A stretch of 64,000 nt of DNA from Rossellomorea sp. SC111. GTDB taxonomy: Bacteria; Bacillota; Bacilli; Bacillales; Bacillaceae_B. The stretch spans positions 1 through 64,000 of the forward strand of contig NZ_JANIOC010000007.1 of the NCBI RefSeq assembly GCF_024733565.1. Reading direction: 5' to 3'. Positions 38,351 to 49,209 of this stretch are shown here, in pieces. Both the position numbers and the translations under genes were made by a program. Numbering within the stretch: the stretch's first letter is position 1; every line of letters begins with the position of its first letter. The notes beneath the pieces were generated by a model, which searched no databases, had not been told where the DNA came from, and saw only the letters and a program-made list of their open reading frames with translations.

Positions 38351-39300
38351 ACCATTCAACCATTGCACCGTCTCCGGAGAAAATGTCGTTAAAAGGAAGA
38401 GACCTCGTCACGTGGCTCGATTATACGGCGGAAGAGGTCCATGAGCTTTTATCATTGGCACAGTACTTGAAGGAAAACCCTTATTCAAAGAGCCTGGAAG
38501 GAAAGACTCTTGGAATGATTTTTGAAAAGTCATCCACGAGAACTCGGGTGTCATTTGAAGCGGGAATGCTCCAATTGGGAGGTCACGCCATCTATTTGAA
38601 TTCCCGCGATATCCAGCTTGGGAGAGGAGAGTCGATTGCGGATACGGCACGGGTCCTGTCATCTTACGTAGACGGGATCATGATTCGCACATTCGAGACG
38701 GAGAAGGTGACACAGTTGGCAGAGTACGCCAGTGTCCCTGTCATCAACGGTCTATGTGATACGTATCATCCATGCCAGGCGTTGGCCGATGTCCTCACGA
38801 TCCAGGAAACCAAGGGGACGTTAAAAGGGGCGAAGGTAGTATACATCGGGGACGGGAATAATGTGGCCCACTCCTTCATGATCCTCTGTGCCATGCTTGG
38901 GATGGAGGTCGTCGTTTGTTGTCCTGAAGGGTACGAACCGAAGGAAGATATCATAGGGAAAACGCTGGATCTTGCCGTGAAAAGCGGAGGGGGTTTTACG
39001 CTGATGCATGACCCGATTGAAGCGGTGAAGGGTGCTGACGTCGTCTACACAGACGTTTGGGCCAGTATGGGGCAGGAAGAGGAAGCGTTCAAGCGTCTCC
39101 AGGACTTTAAAGGATATCAAGTGAATGAAGAGCTGTTGAGTCATGCTTCTCCCAATGTGACATTCCTCCATTGTCTTCCGGCACACCGGGAAGAAGAAGT
39201 CACTGCAGCCGTCATCGACGGTCCATGTTCCGCCGTATTTCAACAGGCGGGGAATCGATTGCATGTTCAGAAGGCGATTTTACAATCGTTGTTTATATAA
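38347..39300 (+). CDS. argF: Ornithine carbamoyltransferase ArgF
   Basis: A 317-residue trimeric enzyme making citrulline. Carbamoyl-phosphate motif SSTRTRVSFE (about 59-68), HPCQ near 140, and the ornithine-binding HCLPAHRE near 277 are intact. ATGA overlap with carB. Last gene of the arginine operon; argG and argH are not in the window. Confidence 0.96.
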   Translation: MNHSTIAPSPEKMSLKGRDLVTWLDYTAEEVHELLSLAQYLKENPYSKSLEGKTLGMIFEKSSTRTRVSFEAGMLQLGGHAIYLNSRDIQLGRGESIADTARVLSSYVDGIMIRTFETEKVTQLAEYASVPVINGLCDTYHPCQALADVLTIQETKGTLKGAKVVYIGDGNNVAHSFMILCAMLGMEVVVCCPEGYEPKEDIIGKTLDLAVKSGGGFTLMHDPIEAVKGADVVYTDVWASMGQEEEAFKRLQDFKGYQVNEELLSHASPNVTFLHCLPAHREEEVTAAVIDGPCSAVFQQAGNRLHVQKAILQSLFI

Positions 39301-39305
39301 ATGGC

Positions 39306-39340
39306 AAAGGGTCCGCTCATGTTTCAGAGCGGACCCTTTT
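39306..39340 (+). terminator. Terminator of the arginine operon
   Basis: AAAGGGTCCGCTC pairs perfectly with GAGCGGACCCTTT around ATGTTTCA, followed by T. Confidence 0.9.
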
Positions 39341-39444
39341 AGTTGCCTGAAAGCATTCCCATAAGAGAAAATGGGACAGAACCAAATGAACACAAGTAAA
39401 CATATAGTGTAGGAGAAACTGTAATAAGACGTTTTGGAGGTGCA

Positions 39445-39900
39445 GTGTTTTTGGGTAAGCCAACCATAGATGATTACTTGGAAAATGGGATATATGGGCA
39501 AAAACAAACCAAGCCTGATGAAAGAAGGAAGTTTCTGGGAACCCTGAGAGAGAGGATCGTCATTGCCCTAACTCAAAGTCAGGTGAGGGAAAAGGGGATA
39601 TACAAGGAAGTTCAGGATCATTTGAAAAAGCATCCTGATGCAAAACTTTTACTGAATGGTAACATGAGCTACACCTTTTTATCTAAATACATCAAGCTTG
39701 CCGATACGTATCATGTATCGTTTTCCATGGTTACCAATAAGGAGATCGAAACGGATATCGGACTCGTTCTCGCTTATGATCATGCCATTGATCAGGAGGA
39801 AATCTATGTGCAGAAAAAAAGTGAGAAAGTGATGGAAGCAAAATCGAAGCCAAAGCAAAAGAAAAGCCTATTCTCATCCATTAAAAATAAGCTTTTCTAA
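39445..39900 (+). CDS. yueI: YueI family protein (DUF1694)
   Basis: A 151-residue cytosolic protein. The family core TKPDERRKFLGTLRERIVIALTQSQV (about 26-51) and the later NKEIETDIGLVLAYDHAI are clear. The C-terminal ~30 residues are Lys-rich. Function unknown. GGAGG lies four bases before GTG 39445 and ten before TTG 39451; either may be used. Its stop overlaps the stop of the convergent membrane-protein gene, with no terminator between them. Confidence 0.85.
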   Translation: MFLGKPTIDDYLENGIYGQKQTKPDERRKFLGTLRERIVIALTQSQVREKGIYKEVQDHLKKHPDAKLLLNGNMSYTFLSKYIKLADTYHVSFSMVTNKEIETDIGLVLAYDHAIDQEEIYVQKKSEKVMEAKSKPKQKKSLFSSIKNKLF

Positions 39901-40961
39901 TCGTGATTGCCTTTTTGGAAAATCGAGAGTTTAAAAAGCCCTCTCAAAATCGCTGGGATGATGAACAGAATGAATAAAATCCGGAATAAATGGTATCCGG
40001 TAATGATGGAAAGATCTGCGTTGACGGCTTGTCCGACCAGTGCCATCTCTGCCATTCCCCCGGGAGCCATGCTGATGAACGCAGTCAAAAAAGACACATC
40101 ATGCCAGCTGCTTAATATAAAGCTAAGTCCCACACAACCTAAAAGCAGGAACAGGGAAGTAAATAACGACCATAGGATAAATTTGCCCATCGATTTGGAT
40201 GACGAGAAATTCATCATGAAACTAAAATAAATTCCCAGTGATAATTGAGCCAGGATAATGAAGAGTCCGGGCATATGCGGGACCGGTAATTCAGCCACCA
40301 TGAAGCCGCCGATCACTAAGATCGGGCCAAGTAAGGTCGGGGTTGGCAAATGAATTCTTCTTGCCAGAAAGCCCGCTGCAATGGCAATCATGAAAAAAAG
40401 GACAAAGCCCCAGTGAAATGAAGGAATCTCAAACTGACGCGTGGCAGGACCTGAACCCGCTCTTCCTCCAGCTAAAAGGGGACTGAACACAAGGAAGGGT
40501 ACCACAAAGATGACTGACAGCAGCCTGATCACCTGTAAGATCGTCACGACGGTCAAGTCGACATTCTTCATTTCCTCCCCGAGAGCCACCATTTGCGAAA
40601 GCCCCCCGGGTATACTGCCTGTAATGGTCGAAGATAGACCGATTCCTGTCATTTTAGACGTGATGTAAGCAAGAACCATACTGAAGGCAATAATCGCAAC
40701 CGTCATCGTCAGCATGGAAGGAAGCTGAGTGAAGATTTCAATCATCGTTTTCTGACTGAAGGACTGCCCGATGGCATAGCCGACGATGATCAATCCAAGA
40801 TCACGGAGATAGGATGGCCAGGCCAGCTCAATCTTTGTCCATTTGTTGATGAGAAAGACAGCAACCATGGAACCGAGCAGCCAGGAGAGGGGAAGATGCA
40901 GGAGCGTGAACACCCCTCCGCCTATAACCCCGACTATGAAGGCTGATAGAATTCGATACAT
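39897..40961 (-). CDS. AbrB-duplication family membrane protein
   Basis: A 354-residue integral membrane protein with about 9-10 hydrophobic segments and a twofold repeat. The repeated motif is SSTITGSIPGGLSQMVALGEEMKNVDLTVV in the first half and SMAPGGMAEMALVGQAVNADLSII in the second (key: PGG followed by M-ALG/ALV). This is the family misnamed ammonia monooxygenase/AbrB regulator; it is probably a transporter, substrate unknown. GGAGAGGG eight bases before 40961 supports that start over an upstream ATG at 40979. Confidence 0.8.
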   Translation of the reverse strand: MYRILSAFIVGVIGGGVFTLLHLPLSWLLGSMVAVFLINKWTKIELAWPSYLRDLGLIIVGYAIGQSFSQKTMIEIFTQLPSMLTMTVAIIAFSMVLAYITSKMTGIGLSSTITGSIPGGLSQMVALGEEMKNVDLTVVTILQVIRLLSVIFVVPFLVFSPLLAGGRAGSGPATRQFEIPSFHWGFVLFFMIAIAAGFLARRIHLPTPTLLGPILVIGGFMVAELPVPHMPGLFIILAQLSLGIYFSFMMNFSSSKSMGKFILWSLFTSLFLLLGCVGLSFILSSWHDVSFLTAFISMAPGGMAEMALVGQAVNADLSIITGYHLFRILFILFIIPAILRGLFKLSIFQKGNHD

Positions 40962-41034
40962 ATTGAAAACCCTCTCCATTTATGTACTCTATTTAAAGGT
41001 AATCAAATGGTGGAGAGGAAGCAAATGGAATGCT

Positions 41035-41391
41035 TTAGGTCGCAGGGAGATATCGCTTGGGATCGAGTCTGCTTCCTTCGGCTACAATCGCAGTCATACC
41101 AACCTCAGATCCGGATTCATGCATTTCCCCTTCCTGCCAGAAGACCGCCATGCCCGGTTCCACTGTAATCTTTTCTCCTCCCTCGATCCTCACCCATCCA
41201 CGTCCAGACGTGATCATCAGAAGCTGATCGCACATGGCGGGATGCATGCCCAGAACGCTGCCCTCTTCTAAATAAAAATACCCGATTTGGAATGGCTCAT
41301 CTGGTTTAAGTAAAGGATGGATCGTCACGTTTTTACTATTGAATTGGTGAATGGATTTTCCGGTATTCTGCTTGAAACTGTATATTTTCAT
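41035..41391 (-). CDS. Cupin domain protein
   Basis: A 118-residue single-domain cupin. The double-stranded beta-helix core runs from FYLEEGSVLGMHPAMCDQLL to ITVEPGMAVFWQEGEMHES, with His residues at about 51 and 93 as candidate metal ligands. The first cupin motif is degenerate (GMHPAMCDQ instead of HxH...E), so metal binding is uncertain. AAAGAGGTG precedes the start. It runs in the same direction as the AbrB-type gene, 73 bases upstream of it. Substrate unknown. Confidence 0.75.
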   Translation of the reverse strand: MKIYSFKQNTGKSIHQFNSKNVTIHPLLKPDEPFQIGYFYLEEGSVLGMHPAMCDQLLMITSGRGWVRIEGGEKITVEPGMAVFWQEGEMHESGSEVGMTAIVAEGSRLDPKRYLPAT

Positions 41392-41482
41392 GAAATCACC
41401 TCTTTAATATAGGTTCGGTTTCGTTATGAGAAATCCTTTAATTTGGTGGTGAGAAAGAACTTTTATACATTATATGGTAAAT

Positions 41483-41571
41483 AACGCACTTATAAGGATA
41501 ATGACGCAATCAAGCGTGAAAATGACGCAATAAATTGAAAAACGACGCAATTATCTGGAAAACGACGCAAT
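41483..41571. repeat. GACGCAA repeat array, 20-nt period (locus 2)
   Basis: Five cores ACGCA(A/C)T at about 41483, 41504, 41524, 41544 and 41564 with AT-rich, unconserved DNA between; four share (AATG/AACG)ACGCAAT. The 600-base gap 41392-41992 contains no recognisable gene; besides this array it holds one decayed dispersed repeat (41811-41824) and a possible -10 (TAGAAT near 41855). Confidence 0.75.
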
Positions 41572-41810
41572 CTCACCCAACTCTTGTACATGTAGATACC
41601 CTCGCTTCCTAAAATTGGAAGGTGACGCTCATGAAGTCATCATCTACTTCACTTTTACACTTTTAATATTCTAAAATGGGACCCGGAAAACCAAAGATAC
41701 GCTGTTTAATGAACCGAGCATCATCATGTTGTCAGAGTTGGAAGCTTGGTAAAGAATGAGTATCAATGTTATGAATGTAATAAAAGAAAATATCCCCTAT
41801 AATGCCCACC

Positions 41811-41824
41811 AAGGTCCGTTCCTC
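41811..41824 (-). repeat. Decayed GAGGGACGGACCTT copy upstream of gatC
   Basis: AAGGTCCGTTCCTC differs from the consensus at one position. Unpaired. Confidence 0.65.
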
Positions 41825-41992
41825 ACAAAATCACACCCACCCTCCGTTTCGTGATAGAATAGACGGAGGTATGGACAAGAATCAGCTGTGCCCTTATCAA
41901 TGGTTATCTCTTATCATAGTTGCTTTAATGAAGCGAATTTTGGTATTATCAATAGTATTGTGAGTGTTCGAACATATACGGAGGTGAAGAAG

Positions 41993-42283
41993 ATGTCTAG
42001 AATTTCTGAAGAGCAGGTGAAGCATGTTGCACACCTTGCACGACTAGCCATCACAGAGGATGAAGCAAAGAAGTTTACGACTCAGCTGGATGCGATTATC
42101 GGGTTTGCCGAGCAGCTGAATGAATTGGATACTTCAAATGTGGAAGCAACGAGTCATGTACTGGATATGAAGAACGTGATGCGTGAAGATAAGCCCGTTG
42201 AAGGATTGCCACGTGAAGAAGTATTGAAGAACGCACCAGACAAACAAGATGGACAAGTTCGCGTTCCATCGATCTTGGACTAA
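41993..42283 (+). CDS. gatC: Asp/Glu-tRNA amidotransferase subunit C
   Basis: A 96-residue subunit that stabilises GatA and wraps around Gat[22 protein letters not shown] (3-23) and [17 protein letters not shown] (about 50-66) are family landmarks. ATG 41993 is preceded by GGAGGTGAAG; the open frame extends further upstream but without support. First gene of gatCAB, which converts Glu-tRNA-Gln to Gln-tRNA-Gln. Confidence 0.95.
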   Translation: MSRISEEQVKHVAHLARLAITEDEAKKFTTQLDAIIGFAEQLNELDTSNVEATSHVLDMKNVMREDKPVEGLPREEVLKNAPDKQDGQVRVPSILD

Positions 42284-42295
42284 GGAGGGGACCTC

Positions 42296-43756
42296 ATGTC
42301 ATTATTTGACCATAAATTATCAGAGCTTCATGAACTTTTACATAAGAAAGAAGTATCTGTCACAGACCTGGTAGACGAGTCGTACAAACGAATCGATGCC
42401 GTGGAAGATAAAGTAAAGGCGTTTTTAACATTGGATGAAGAAAATGCCCGCAGTAAAGCCAAGGAAATGGATGCAAAGCTTGGTACGGATGAAAGTAAAG
42501 GCCTTCTTTTCGGAATGCCGATCGGAATCAAGGACAATATCGTTACAAAGGGTCTTCGTACAACCTGTGCAAGTAAAATCCTTGAAAACTTCAATCCGAT
42601 TTATGATGCGACGGTCATCAATAAATTACATAGTGCCGATACGATCACGATCGGTAAATTGAATATGGATGAGTTTGCGATGGGCTCTTCTACTGAGAAC
42701 TCCGGTTTCCAGAAAACGAGCAACCCTTGGAATCTTGAAACGGTTCCTGGCGGATCTTCAGGTGGATCGGCAGCATCCGTAGCAGCTGGTGAAGTTCCTT
42801 TCTCACTTGGTTCTGATACAGGCGGATCAATTCGTCAGCCGGCGGCCTTCACGGGTACTGTCGGATTAAAACCGACATACGGACGTGTATCCCGTTTCGG
42901 TCTTGTGGCATTTGCTTCATCTCTTGACCAAATCGGACCGATCACTCGTAATGTAGAAGATAATGCATACTTGCTGCAAGCAATCGCCGGACTTGATCCG
43001 AATGACTCCACTTCAGCGAATGTAGAGGTTCCGAATTATGCAGAGGCCCTTACAGGTGATGTAAAAGGCTTGAAAATTGCTGTACCGAAAGAATATTTAG
43101 GAGAAGGTGTAGGGGAAGAAGCCCGTCAAGCCGTTCTTGCTTCACTGAAAGTGTTGGAAGGCATGGGAGCTACATGGGAAGAGGTATCCCTTCCTCATTC
43201 TAAATTCGGTGTTTCAACGTATTACTTATTAGCATCTTCTGAAGCGTCTGCCAACCTTGCACGCTTCGATGGTGTTCGTTACGGATACCGTACACCGAAC
43301 GCAGAGAACCTTCTTGATCTTTATAAGAAGACACGTGCAGAAGGGTTCGGTGACGAAGTGAAGCGTCGTATCATGCTTGGAACGTTTGCCTTAAGTTCCG
43401 GTTACTATGATGCTTACTATAAGAAAGCTCAGCAGGCCCGTACATTGATCAAGAAAGATTTTGAAGATGTATTTGCGAAATACGACGTGATCATTGGACC
43501 GACGACACCGACTCCTGCTTTCAAAATTGGAGAAAAGATCGATGATCCGTTAACGATGTATGCAAACGATATTTTAACGATTCCAGTAAACCTTGCAGGC
43601 GTGCCGGGAATTTCAGTTCCATGTGGATTCTCTTCAACAGGACTGCCGCTTGGACTTCAAATCATCGGAAAGCATTTTGACGAAAGCACGATTTATCGCG
43701 TAGCGCATGCGTTTGAGCAGGCGACAGATTTCCATACAAAAAGACCACAACTGTAA
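42296..43756 (+). CDS. gatA: Asp/Glu-tRNA amidotransferase subunit A
   Basis: A 486-residue amidase-signature enzyme; glutaminase of the complex. The catalytic Lys is in [10 protein letters not shown] near 79, and the Ser-cisSer-Lys motif region is [15 protein letters not shown] with [16 protein letters not shown] near 150-185. GGAGGGG lies six bases before ATG 42296, 12 bases after gatC. Confidence 0.96.
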   Translation: MSLFDHKLSELHELLHKKEVSVTDLVDESYKRIDAVEDKVKAFLTLDEENARSKAKEMDAKLGTDESKGLLFGMPIGIKDNIVTKGLRTTCASKILENFNPIYDATVINKLHSADTITIGKLNMDEFAMGSSTENSGFQKTSNPWNLETVPGGSSGGSAASVAAGEVPFSLGSDTGGSIRQPAAFTGTVGLKPTYGRVSRFGLVAFASSLDQIGPITRNVEDNAYLLQAIAGLDPNDSTSANVEVPNYAEALTGDVKGLKIAVPKEYLGEGVGEEARQAVLASLKVLEGMGATWEEVSLPHSKFGVSTYYLLASSEASANLARFDGVRYGYRTPNAENLLDLYKKTRAEGFGDEVKRRIMLGTFALSSGYYDAYYKKAQQARTLIKKDFEDVFAKYDVIIGPTTPTPAFKIGEKIDDPLTMYANDILTIPVNLAGVPGISVPCGFSSTGLPLGLQIIGKHFDESTIYRVAHAFEQATDFHTKRPQL

Positions 43757-43768
43757 GGGGTGAAATCA

Positions 43769-45199
43769 ATGAACTTTGAACCAGTAATCGGACTAGAAGT
43801 CCACGTAGAATTAAAAACGGACAGTAAGATGTTTTCTCCTGCACCGAACCATTTCGGAGCAGAGCCGAATACGAATACGAACGTGATCGACCTTGGATAC
43901 CCTGGTGTTCTTCCGGTCGTTAACAAACGTGCCATTGAGTTCGGTATGAAAGCGGCAATTGCATTGAACTGTGAGATCGCCACGGATACAAAGTTTGACC
44001 GTAAAAACTATTTCTATCCTGACAATCCGAAAGCGTACCAAATCTCTCAATTTGATAAGCCAATCGGTGAGAATGGCTGGATTGAAATTGAAGTGAACGG
44101 TGAGAAGAAACGGATCGGGATCACTCGTCTTCACCTTGAAGAAGATGCAGGGAAACTGACACACTCAGGGGACGGCTATTCCCTTGTCGACTATAACCGT
44201 CAAGGAACGCCACTGATTGAGATCGTATCCGAGCCGGATATCCGTACTCCTGAAGAAGCGTATGCATATCTTGAGAAGTTGAAATCCATCATTCAATACA
44301 CTGGTGTTTCAGATTGTAAGATGGAAGAAGGATCCCTTCGCTGTGACGCCAACATTTCCCTGCGCCCAATCGGTCAGGAGAAGTTCGGAACGAAAGCAGA
44401 GCTTAAGAACCTGAACTCTTTTAACTTTGTTAAAAAAGGATTGGAATACGAAATCGTCCGTCAGGAAAAGGTTTTATTATCAGGTGGGATGATTCAGCAG
44501 GAAACGCTCCGTTTTGATGAATCGACGGGTAAAACGATCCTTATGCGTGTAAAGGAAGGATCGGATGATTACCGTTACTTCCCTGAACCGGATCTACTAC
44601 ACCTGCATATCGACCAAGAGTGGATGGACCGCATCCGGGCAGAGATCCCTGAGCTTCCGGATGAGCGTAAAAAGCGCTATGTAGAAGAACTTGGCTTACC
44701 TGCGTACGATGCCATGGTTCTGACACTGACGAAGGAAATGTCTGATTTCTTCCAGGATACCGTTGAAGCAGGTGCGGATGCGAAGCTTGCCTCTAACTGG
44801 CTGATGGGTGAAGTTTCGGCATACCTGAATGCACAGCAGAAGGAACTGGAGGATGTTAAGCTGACTCCTAAGGGACTGGCAGGCATGATCGAGTTGATTG
44901 AAAAGGGAACGATTTCTTCTAAGATTGCGAAGAAAGTGTTCAAAGAATTAGTAGAAAACGGTGGAGATCCTGAGCAAATCGTGAAAGACAAAGGCCTGGT
45001 TCAAATTTCTGACGAAGGCGCCTTACTCAAGATCGTGACGGAAACACTGGATGCGAATCCACAATCCATCGAAGACTTCAAGAACGGGAAAGACCGTGCC
45101 ATCGGCTTCCTTGTCGGTCAAATCATGAAAGCGACAAAAGGTCAGGCCAATCCACCGCTTGTAAACAAATTACTGCTTCAAGAAATTCAAAAACGTTAA
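43769..45199 (+). CDS. gatB: Asp/Glu-tRNA amidotransferase subunit B
   Basis: A 476-residue kinase/tRNA-binding subunit. [10 protein letters not shown] at the N-terminus, [18 protein letters not shown] near 75 and [13 protein letters not shown] are typical, followed by a helical YqeY-like C-terminal tail. ATG 43769 lies eight bases after AAGGGG; a GTG at 43760 is also open. Ends in a strong terminator. Confidence 0.96.
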   Translation: MNFEPVIGLEVHVELKTDSKMFSPAPNHFGAEPNTNTNVIDLGYPGVLPVVNKRAIEFGMKAAIALNCEIATDTKFDRKNYFYPDNPKAYQISQFDKPIGENGWIEIEVNGEKKRIGITRLHLEEDAGKLTHSGDGYSLVDYNRQGTPLIEIVSEPDIRTPEEAYAYLEKLKSIIQYTGVSDCKMEEGSLRCDANISLRPIGQEKFGTKAELKNLNSFNFVKKGLEYEIVRQEKVLLSGGMIQQETLRFDESTGKTILMRVKEGSDDYRYFPEPDLLHLHIDQEWMDRIRAEIPELPDERKKRYVEELGLPAYDAMVLTLTKEMSDFFQDTVEAGADAKLASNWLMGEVSAYLNAQQKELEDVKLTPKGLAGMIELIEKGTISSKIAKKVFKELVENGGDPEQIVKDKGLVQISDEGALLKIVTETLDANPQSIEDFKNGKDRAIGFLVGQIMKATKGQANPPLVNKLLLQEIQKR

Positions 45200-45219
45200 T
45201 CAATATTTTTGATTATATT

Positions 45220-45255
45220 GCCCCCTGAAACAATTGGTTTTCAGGGGGCTTTTCT
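45220..45255 (+). terminator. Terminator after gatB
   Basis: GCCCCCTGAAA pairs with TTTCAGGGGGC around ACAATTGG-type loop, followed by TTTTCTTT. Confidence 0.9.
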
Positions 45256-45261
45256 TTGGAA

Positions 45262-45306
45262 GAGGGACGGACCTTGAAATTTTTCAAGGTCCGTCCCTCT
45301 TTTTTG
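45262..45306. terminator. Inverted pair of the dispersed repeat behind the gatB terminator
   Basis: GAGGGACGGACCTTGAAA (from 45262) pairs with TTTCAAGGTCCGTCCCTC (to 45299), followed by seven T. It is a second, stronger-looking terminator six bases after the first. The extra paired bases GAAA/TTTC extend beyond the motif. The rest of the gap to 45478 shows only AT-rich promoter-like DNA. Confidence 0.8.
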
Positions 45307-45448
45307 TTCAAGTTTTCCTGATTGAAGTGGTATTTGCCCGATTTGCGTAGGTCATTTAACCCGGGGTTGGAAAATGTAAATATTAGGTCTTTCGGCTCGT
45401 TCGTAATGTTGGAGGCTTGTATTATAGTATATCTAATGTTTTAAATAG

Positions 45449-47149
<1,701 letters not shown>

Positions 47150-47165
47150 ACAGGTGGAATCAGAG

Positions 47166-47196
47166 AGAAGGGCTGTAATGGCTCTTCTTTTTTTGT
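47166..47196 (+). terminator. Terminator after the protease gene
   Basis: AGAAGGGC pairs with GCTCTTCT, followed by TTTTTTTG. Confidence 0.75.
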
Positions 47197-47225
47197 TTTT
47201 TTACAAGGAGCACAGTGAGGAATCA

Positions 47226-47381
47226 TCATAATTGCTTCCTTTTCGCCTTCTCCAGGATCTGTTTGGCTAAGCGGTAATACGTATCTGCTTCTACTTTCGA
47301 TTCAGCTCTTTTTAGCTGCATCATATAGTTCTGAAATCGAAGTTTGTCGACTGACGAGACTTTCATCACAATTTTTCTCAT
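47226..47381 (-). CDS. Small helical basic protein (51 aa)
   Basis: ATG at 47381 with AAAGGAG about eight bases upstream. The product MRKIVMKVSSVDKLRFQNYM... continues with MQLKRAESKVEADTYYRLAK and ends in KAKRKQL; it is basic, probably two helices, with no membrane segment. It is divergent from the membrane-protein gene at 47483. Not recognised. The clear ribosome-binding site and coding-like composition support it; homology would have to be checked. Confidence 0.6.
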   Translation of the reverse strand: MRKIVMKVSSVDKLRFQNYMMQLKRAESKVEADTYYRLAKQILEKAKRKQL

Positions 47382-47482
47382 AATGGCGCTCCTTTAGTGG
47401 ACAAAATTGCGTCCAATTATCTATTCTGAATTTTCTGTAAATAATATATAATAATAGTAAATGATTCCAGAGGGTGGATAGA

Positions 47483-47899
47483 ATGTCCTTATTCGAAGTG
47501 ATCTTGTTGCCAATGTTAATGGGTGGTATTGGGGGCTTAGGACATATTCTGGTTTTCAAAAATGGTCATTTTACTTTTCCGCGAAAATTTATCGATGACC
47601 AGGGTGAGAAACATTATCTTTTTGGCTCAACGAAGGATATTATCATAGGGGTTCTGGCAGGGTATCTGTCCGTGTTACCGGTGGTGGACACCGTCCCGAT
47701 GTGGTACATCATCTATATCAGTTTATTATCGGGAATCGGGGGAAGTTCCGTCATCACACGAAAAATCGAACAAAATTTAGCAAGTACCAAAGCATCCTAC
47801 ATTCAAGAGCTATCTCATTATCAGCTCGAACCGACCTCTAAGGGAGGATCACCAAACCATAATGAGGTGAAACCTGTTGGCGAAGTGGAAGAAAAATAG
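47483..47899 (+). CDS. Small membrane protein, possibly DUF4257
   Basis: A 138-residue protein. Hydrophobic segments near 2-22 (with GGIGGLGH), 55-72 and 76-95, then a hydrophilic tail ending EVKPVGEVEEK. Layout and the GG-rich first helix remind me of DUF4257 proteins of Bacillus, but the assignment is uncertain. ATG 47483 lies behind AGAGGGTGG; a GTG at 47474 lies within that site. Its end overlaps the start of the 54-residue ORF. Confidence 0.65.
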   Translation: MSLFEVILLPMLMGGIGGLGHILVFKNGHFTFPRKFIDDQGEKHYLFGSTKDIIIGVLAGYLSVLPVVDTVPMWYIIYISLLSGIGGSSVITRKIEQNLASTKASYIQELSHYQLEPTSKGGSPNHNEVKPVGEVEEK

Positions 47900-48041
47900 A
47901 ATCAAGGTTGAACTGCCACCAGAAGACTATGAAAAAGCGAATCACTACCTAAAGCGGCTGAAGGAGGCAGATAGCCTAGTCGAGCTGAACTACTACTACA
48001 ATAAAGTGGCAAAAATAATTGAAAAATCACAGAATGTCTAA
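47877..48041 (+). CDS. Small helical protein (54 aa, TTG start)
   Basis: TTG at 47877 preceded by GAGGTG seven bases upstream. The product starts MAKWKKNRIKVELPPEDYEK and continues with a predicted long amphipathic helix (ANHYLKRLKEADSLVELNYY) ending in IIEKSQNV. It overlaps the last 23 bases of the membrane-protein gene in another frame, suggesting coupling. Similar in size and helical character to the 51-residue minus-strand ORF. Not recognised. Confidence 0.6.
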   Translation: MAKWKKNRIKVELPPEDYEKANHYLKRLKEADSLVELNYYYNKVAKIIEKSQNV

Positions 48042-48105
48042 GATGGTTCAATGGAAAGAGTCGTCCTATACCCATTTAATTTAACCAAAAAATGAGAGGA
48101 TGAAA

Positions 48106-48129
48106 CTGACAATTGAGTCAGCTTTTTTT
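48106..48129 (+). terminator. Terminator of the small-gene cluster
   Basis: CTGAC and GTCAG around AATTGA, then seven T. The stretch 48130-48459 has no gene; it contains only the hairpin at 48208-48236 and AT-rich DNA that probably includes the next promoter. Confidence 0.65.
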
Positions 48130-48207
48130 CTGTCAAGGAAAGATGCATGAAAGAGCTATCTCTTTTCATACTTACCTATTTCCTTCCCCCTCTGGAAAAT
48201 GGTTTTT

Positions 48208-48236
48208 GGAGTAGCGATTTCGCTATTCCTTTTTTT
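48208..48236 (+). terminator. Orphan intrinsic terminator
   Basis: GGAGTAGCGA pairs with TCGCTATTCC (one G-U) with a two-base spacer TT, followed by seven T. No coding gene lies between it and the preceding terminator, so it may end a short untranslated RNA or back up the first one. Confidence 0.7.
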
Positions 48237-48459
48237 AGATGGAAAAGTATTACAGGAGAGCAGTTCATTCGAATCTGTTCACGAAGTTGCTTTTCTTATA
48301 TTATATTCCTACAGGCATAATCGTACAATTGAAATTTTGGTTTGTTTCTAAATGACTTTCACTTGTAGATTACGAGAAACATGCATATGCTAGAGAGAGA
48401 ATTCCCGAGAAAAGTATACAGTGATTCACTGCCTGTGAACCGCTGGAGGAGGAAGAAGA

Positions 48460-49026
48460 ATGAACTTGGAACAATGGTTTGATAAAGGAATGTCATCGGA
48501 AGAATACATAGAAAATATGAGTGTCCATAAAGAAAATACAGAGACCATCCGGAAGGGCTTTAGAGTTCCGGAAGAAGATATAGAGGTGTTGAAACAGCTT
48601 GGCGAACATTCTTTGCGGGTGATTGCGATCACGGAGGATTGGTGCGGTGATGCCATGTTGAATATTCCGATCCTTCTTAAAGTGGCAGAGGCAGCCAAGC
48701 TGGACGTACGGATGATTTTGCGGGACGAAAACCTTGAATTGATGGATCAATATTTGAGCAATGGAACGTCTCGAGCGATCCCGATCTTTATATTTATCGA
48801 TCAGGAGGGGAATGAAAAGCTTGTCTGGGGTCCACGGGCACCCATGGTGAAGAAGATTGTGGATGATGAGAATGCGAAACTTCCACCGAAAGACCACGAA
48901 CTTTTCCATGAGAAGCAAAAGCAAATGATCCAGCGTTTGACTTCTCAGTATAGTAAGGACAAAGAGGTTTGGCTGGAAGTGTACGAAAGCTTGAAAACAT
49001 GCCTGGTTCAAAGCGTATTGATGTAA
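48460..49026 (+). CDS. Thioredoxin-like protein with a single active-site Cys
   Basis: A 188-residue cytosolic protein of the Thioredoxin_9 type. The fold is recognisable from SLRVIAITEDWCGDAMLNIPILLKVAEA (51-78), with WCGD in place of WCxxC, so only Cys62 remains in the active site, and the cis-Pro loop RAIPIFIFIDQEG near 108-120. It may act as a thiol reductase of the monothiol type or bind thiols; substrate unknown. Start behind GGAGGAGGAAG. Monocistronic. Confidence 0.75.
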   Translation: MNLEQWFDKGMSSEEYIENMSVHKENTETIRKGFRVPEEDIEVLKQLGEHSLRVIAITEDWCGDAMLNIPILLKVAEAAKLDVRMILRDENLELMDQYLSNGTSRAIPIFIFIDQEGNEKLVWGPRAPMVKKIVDDENAKLPPKDHELFHEKQKQMIQRLTSQYSKDKEVWLEVYESLKTCLVQSVLM

Positions 49027-49209
49027 GACGATAGATAGGATGGGAGACTTCGGAAATCTGATTTCGGGGTCTTCCTTTATGTGATTCAAGACACCTCATC
49101 GATGCTCAAAATGAAATGGTCATAAGTACCTGATGTGATGGTATTTATTGCCGGTTCACGAATGAGTTCATTCAAGTTAATATGATATAGGATGAGGAGT
49201 TGAAGCATC

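Noticed and set aside
41483..41571. CRISPR array at the second GACGCAA locus
   Set aside because: Same reasons: short core, 20-base period, no cas genes nearby.
41888..41992. N-terminal extension of GatC
   Set aside because: No homology, no ribosome-binding site; the strong GGAGGTG precedes ATG 41993.
48493..49089. 198-residue minus-strand ORF
   Set aside because: Complementary to the thioredoxin-like gene, which has the conserved fold and a ribosome-binding site.
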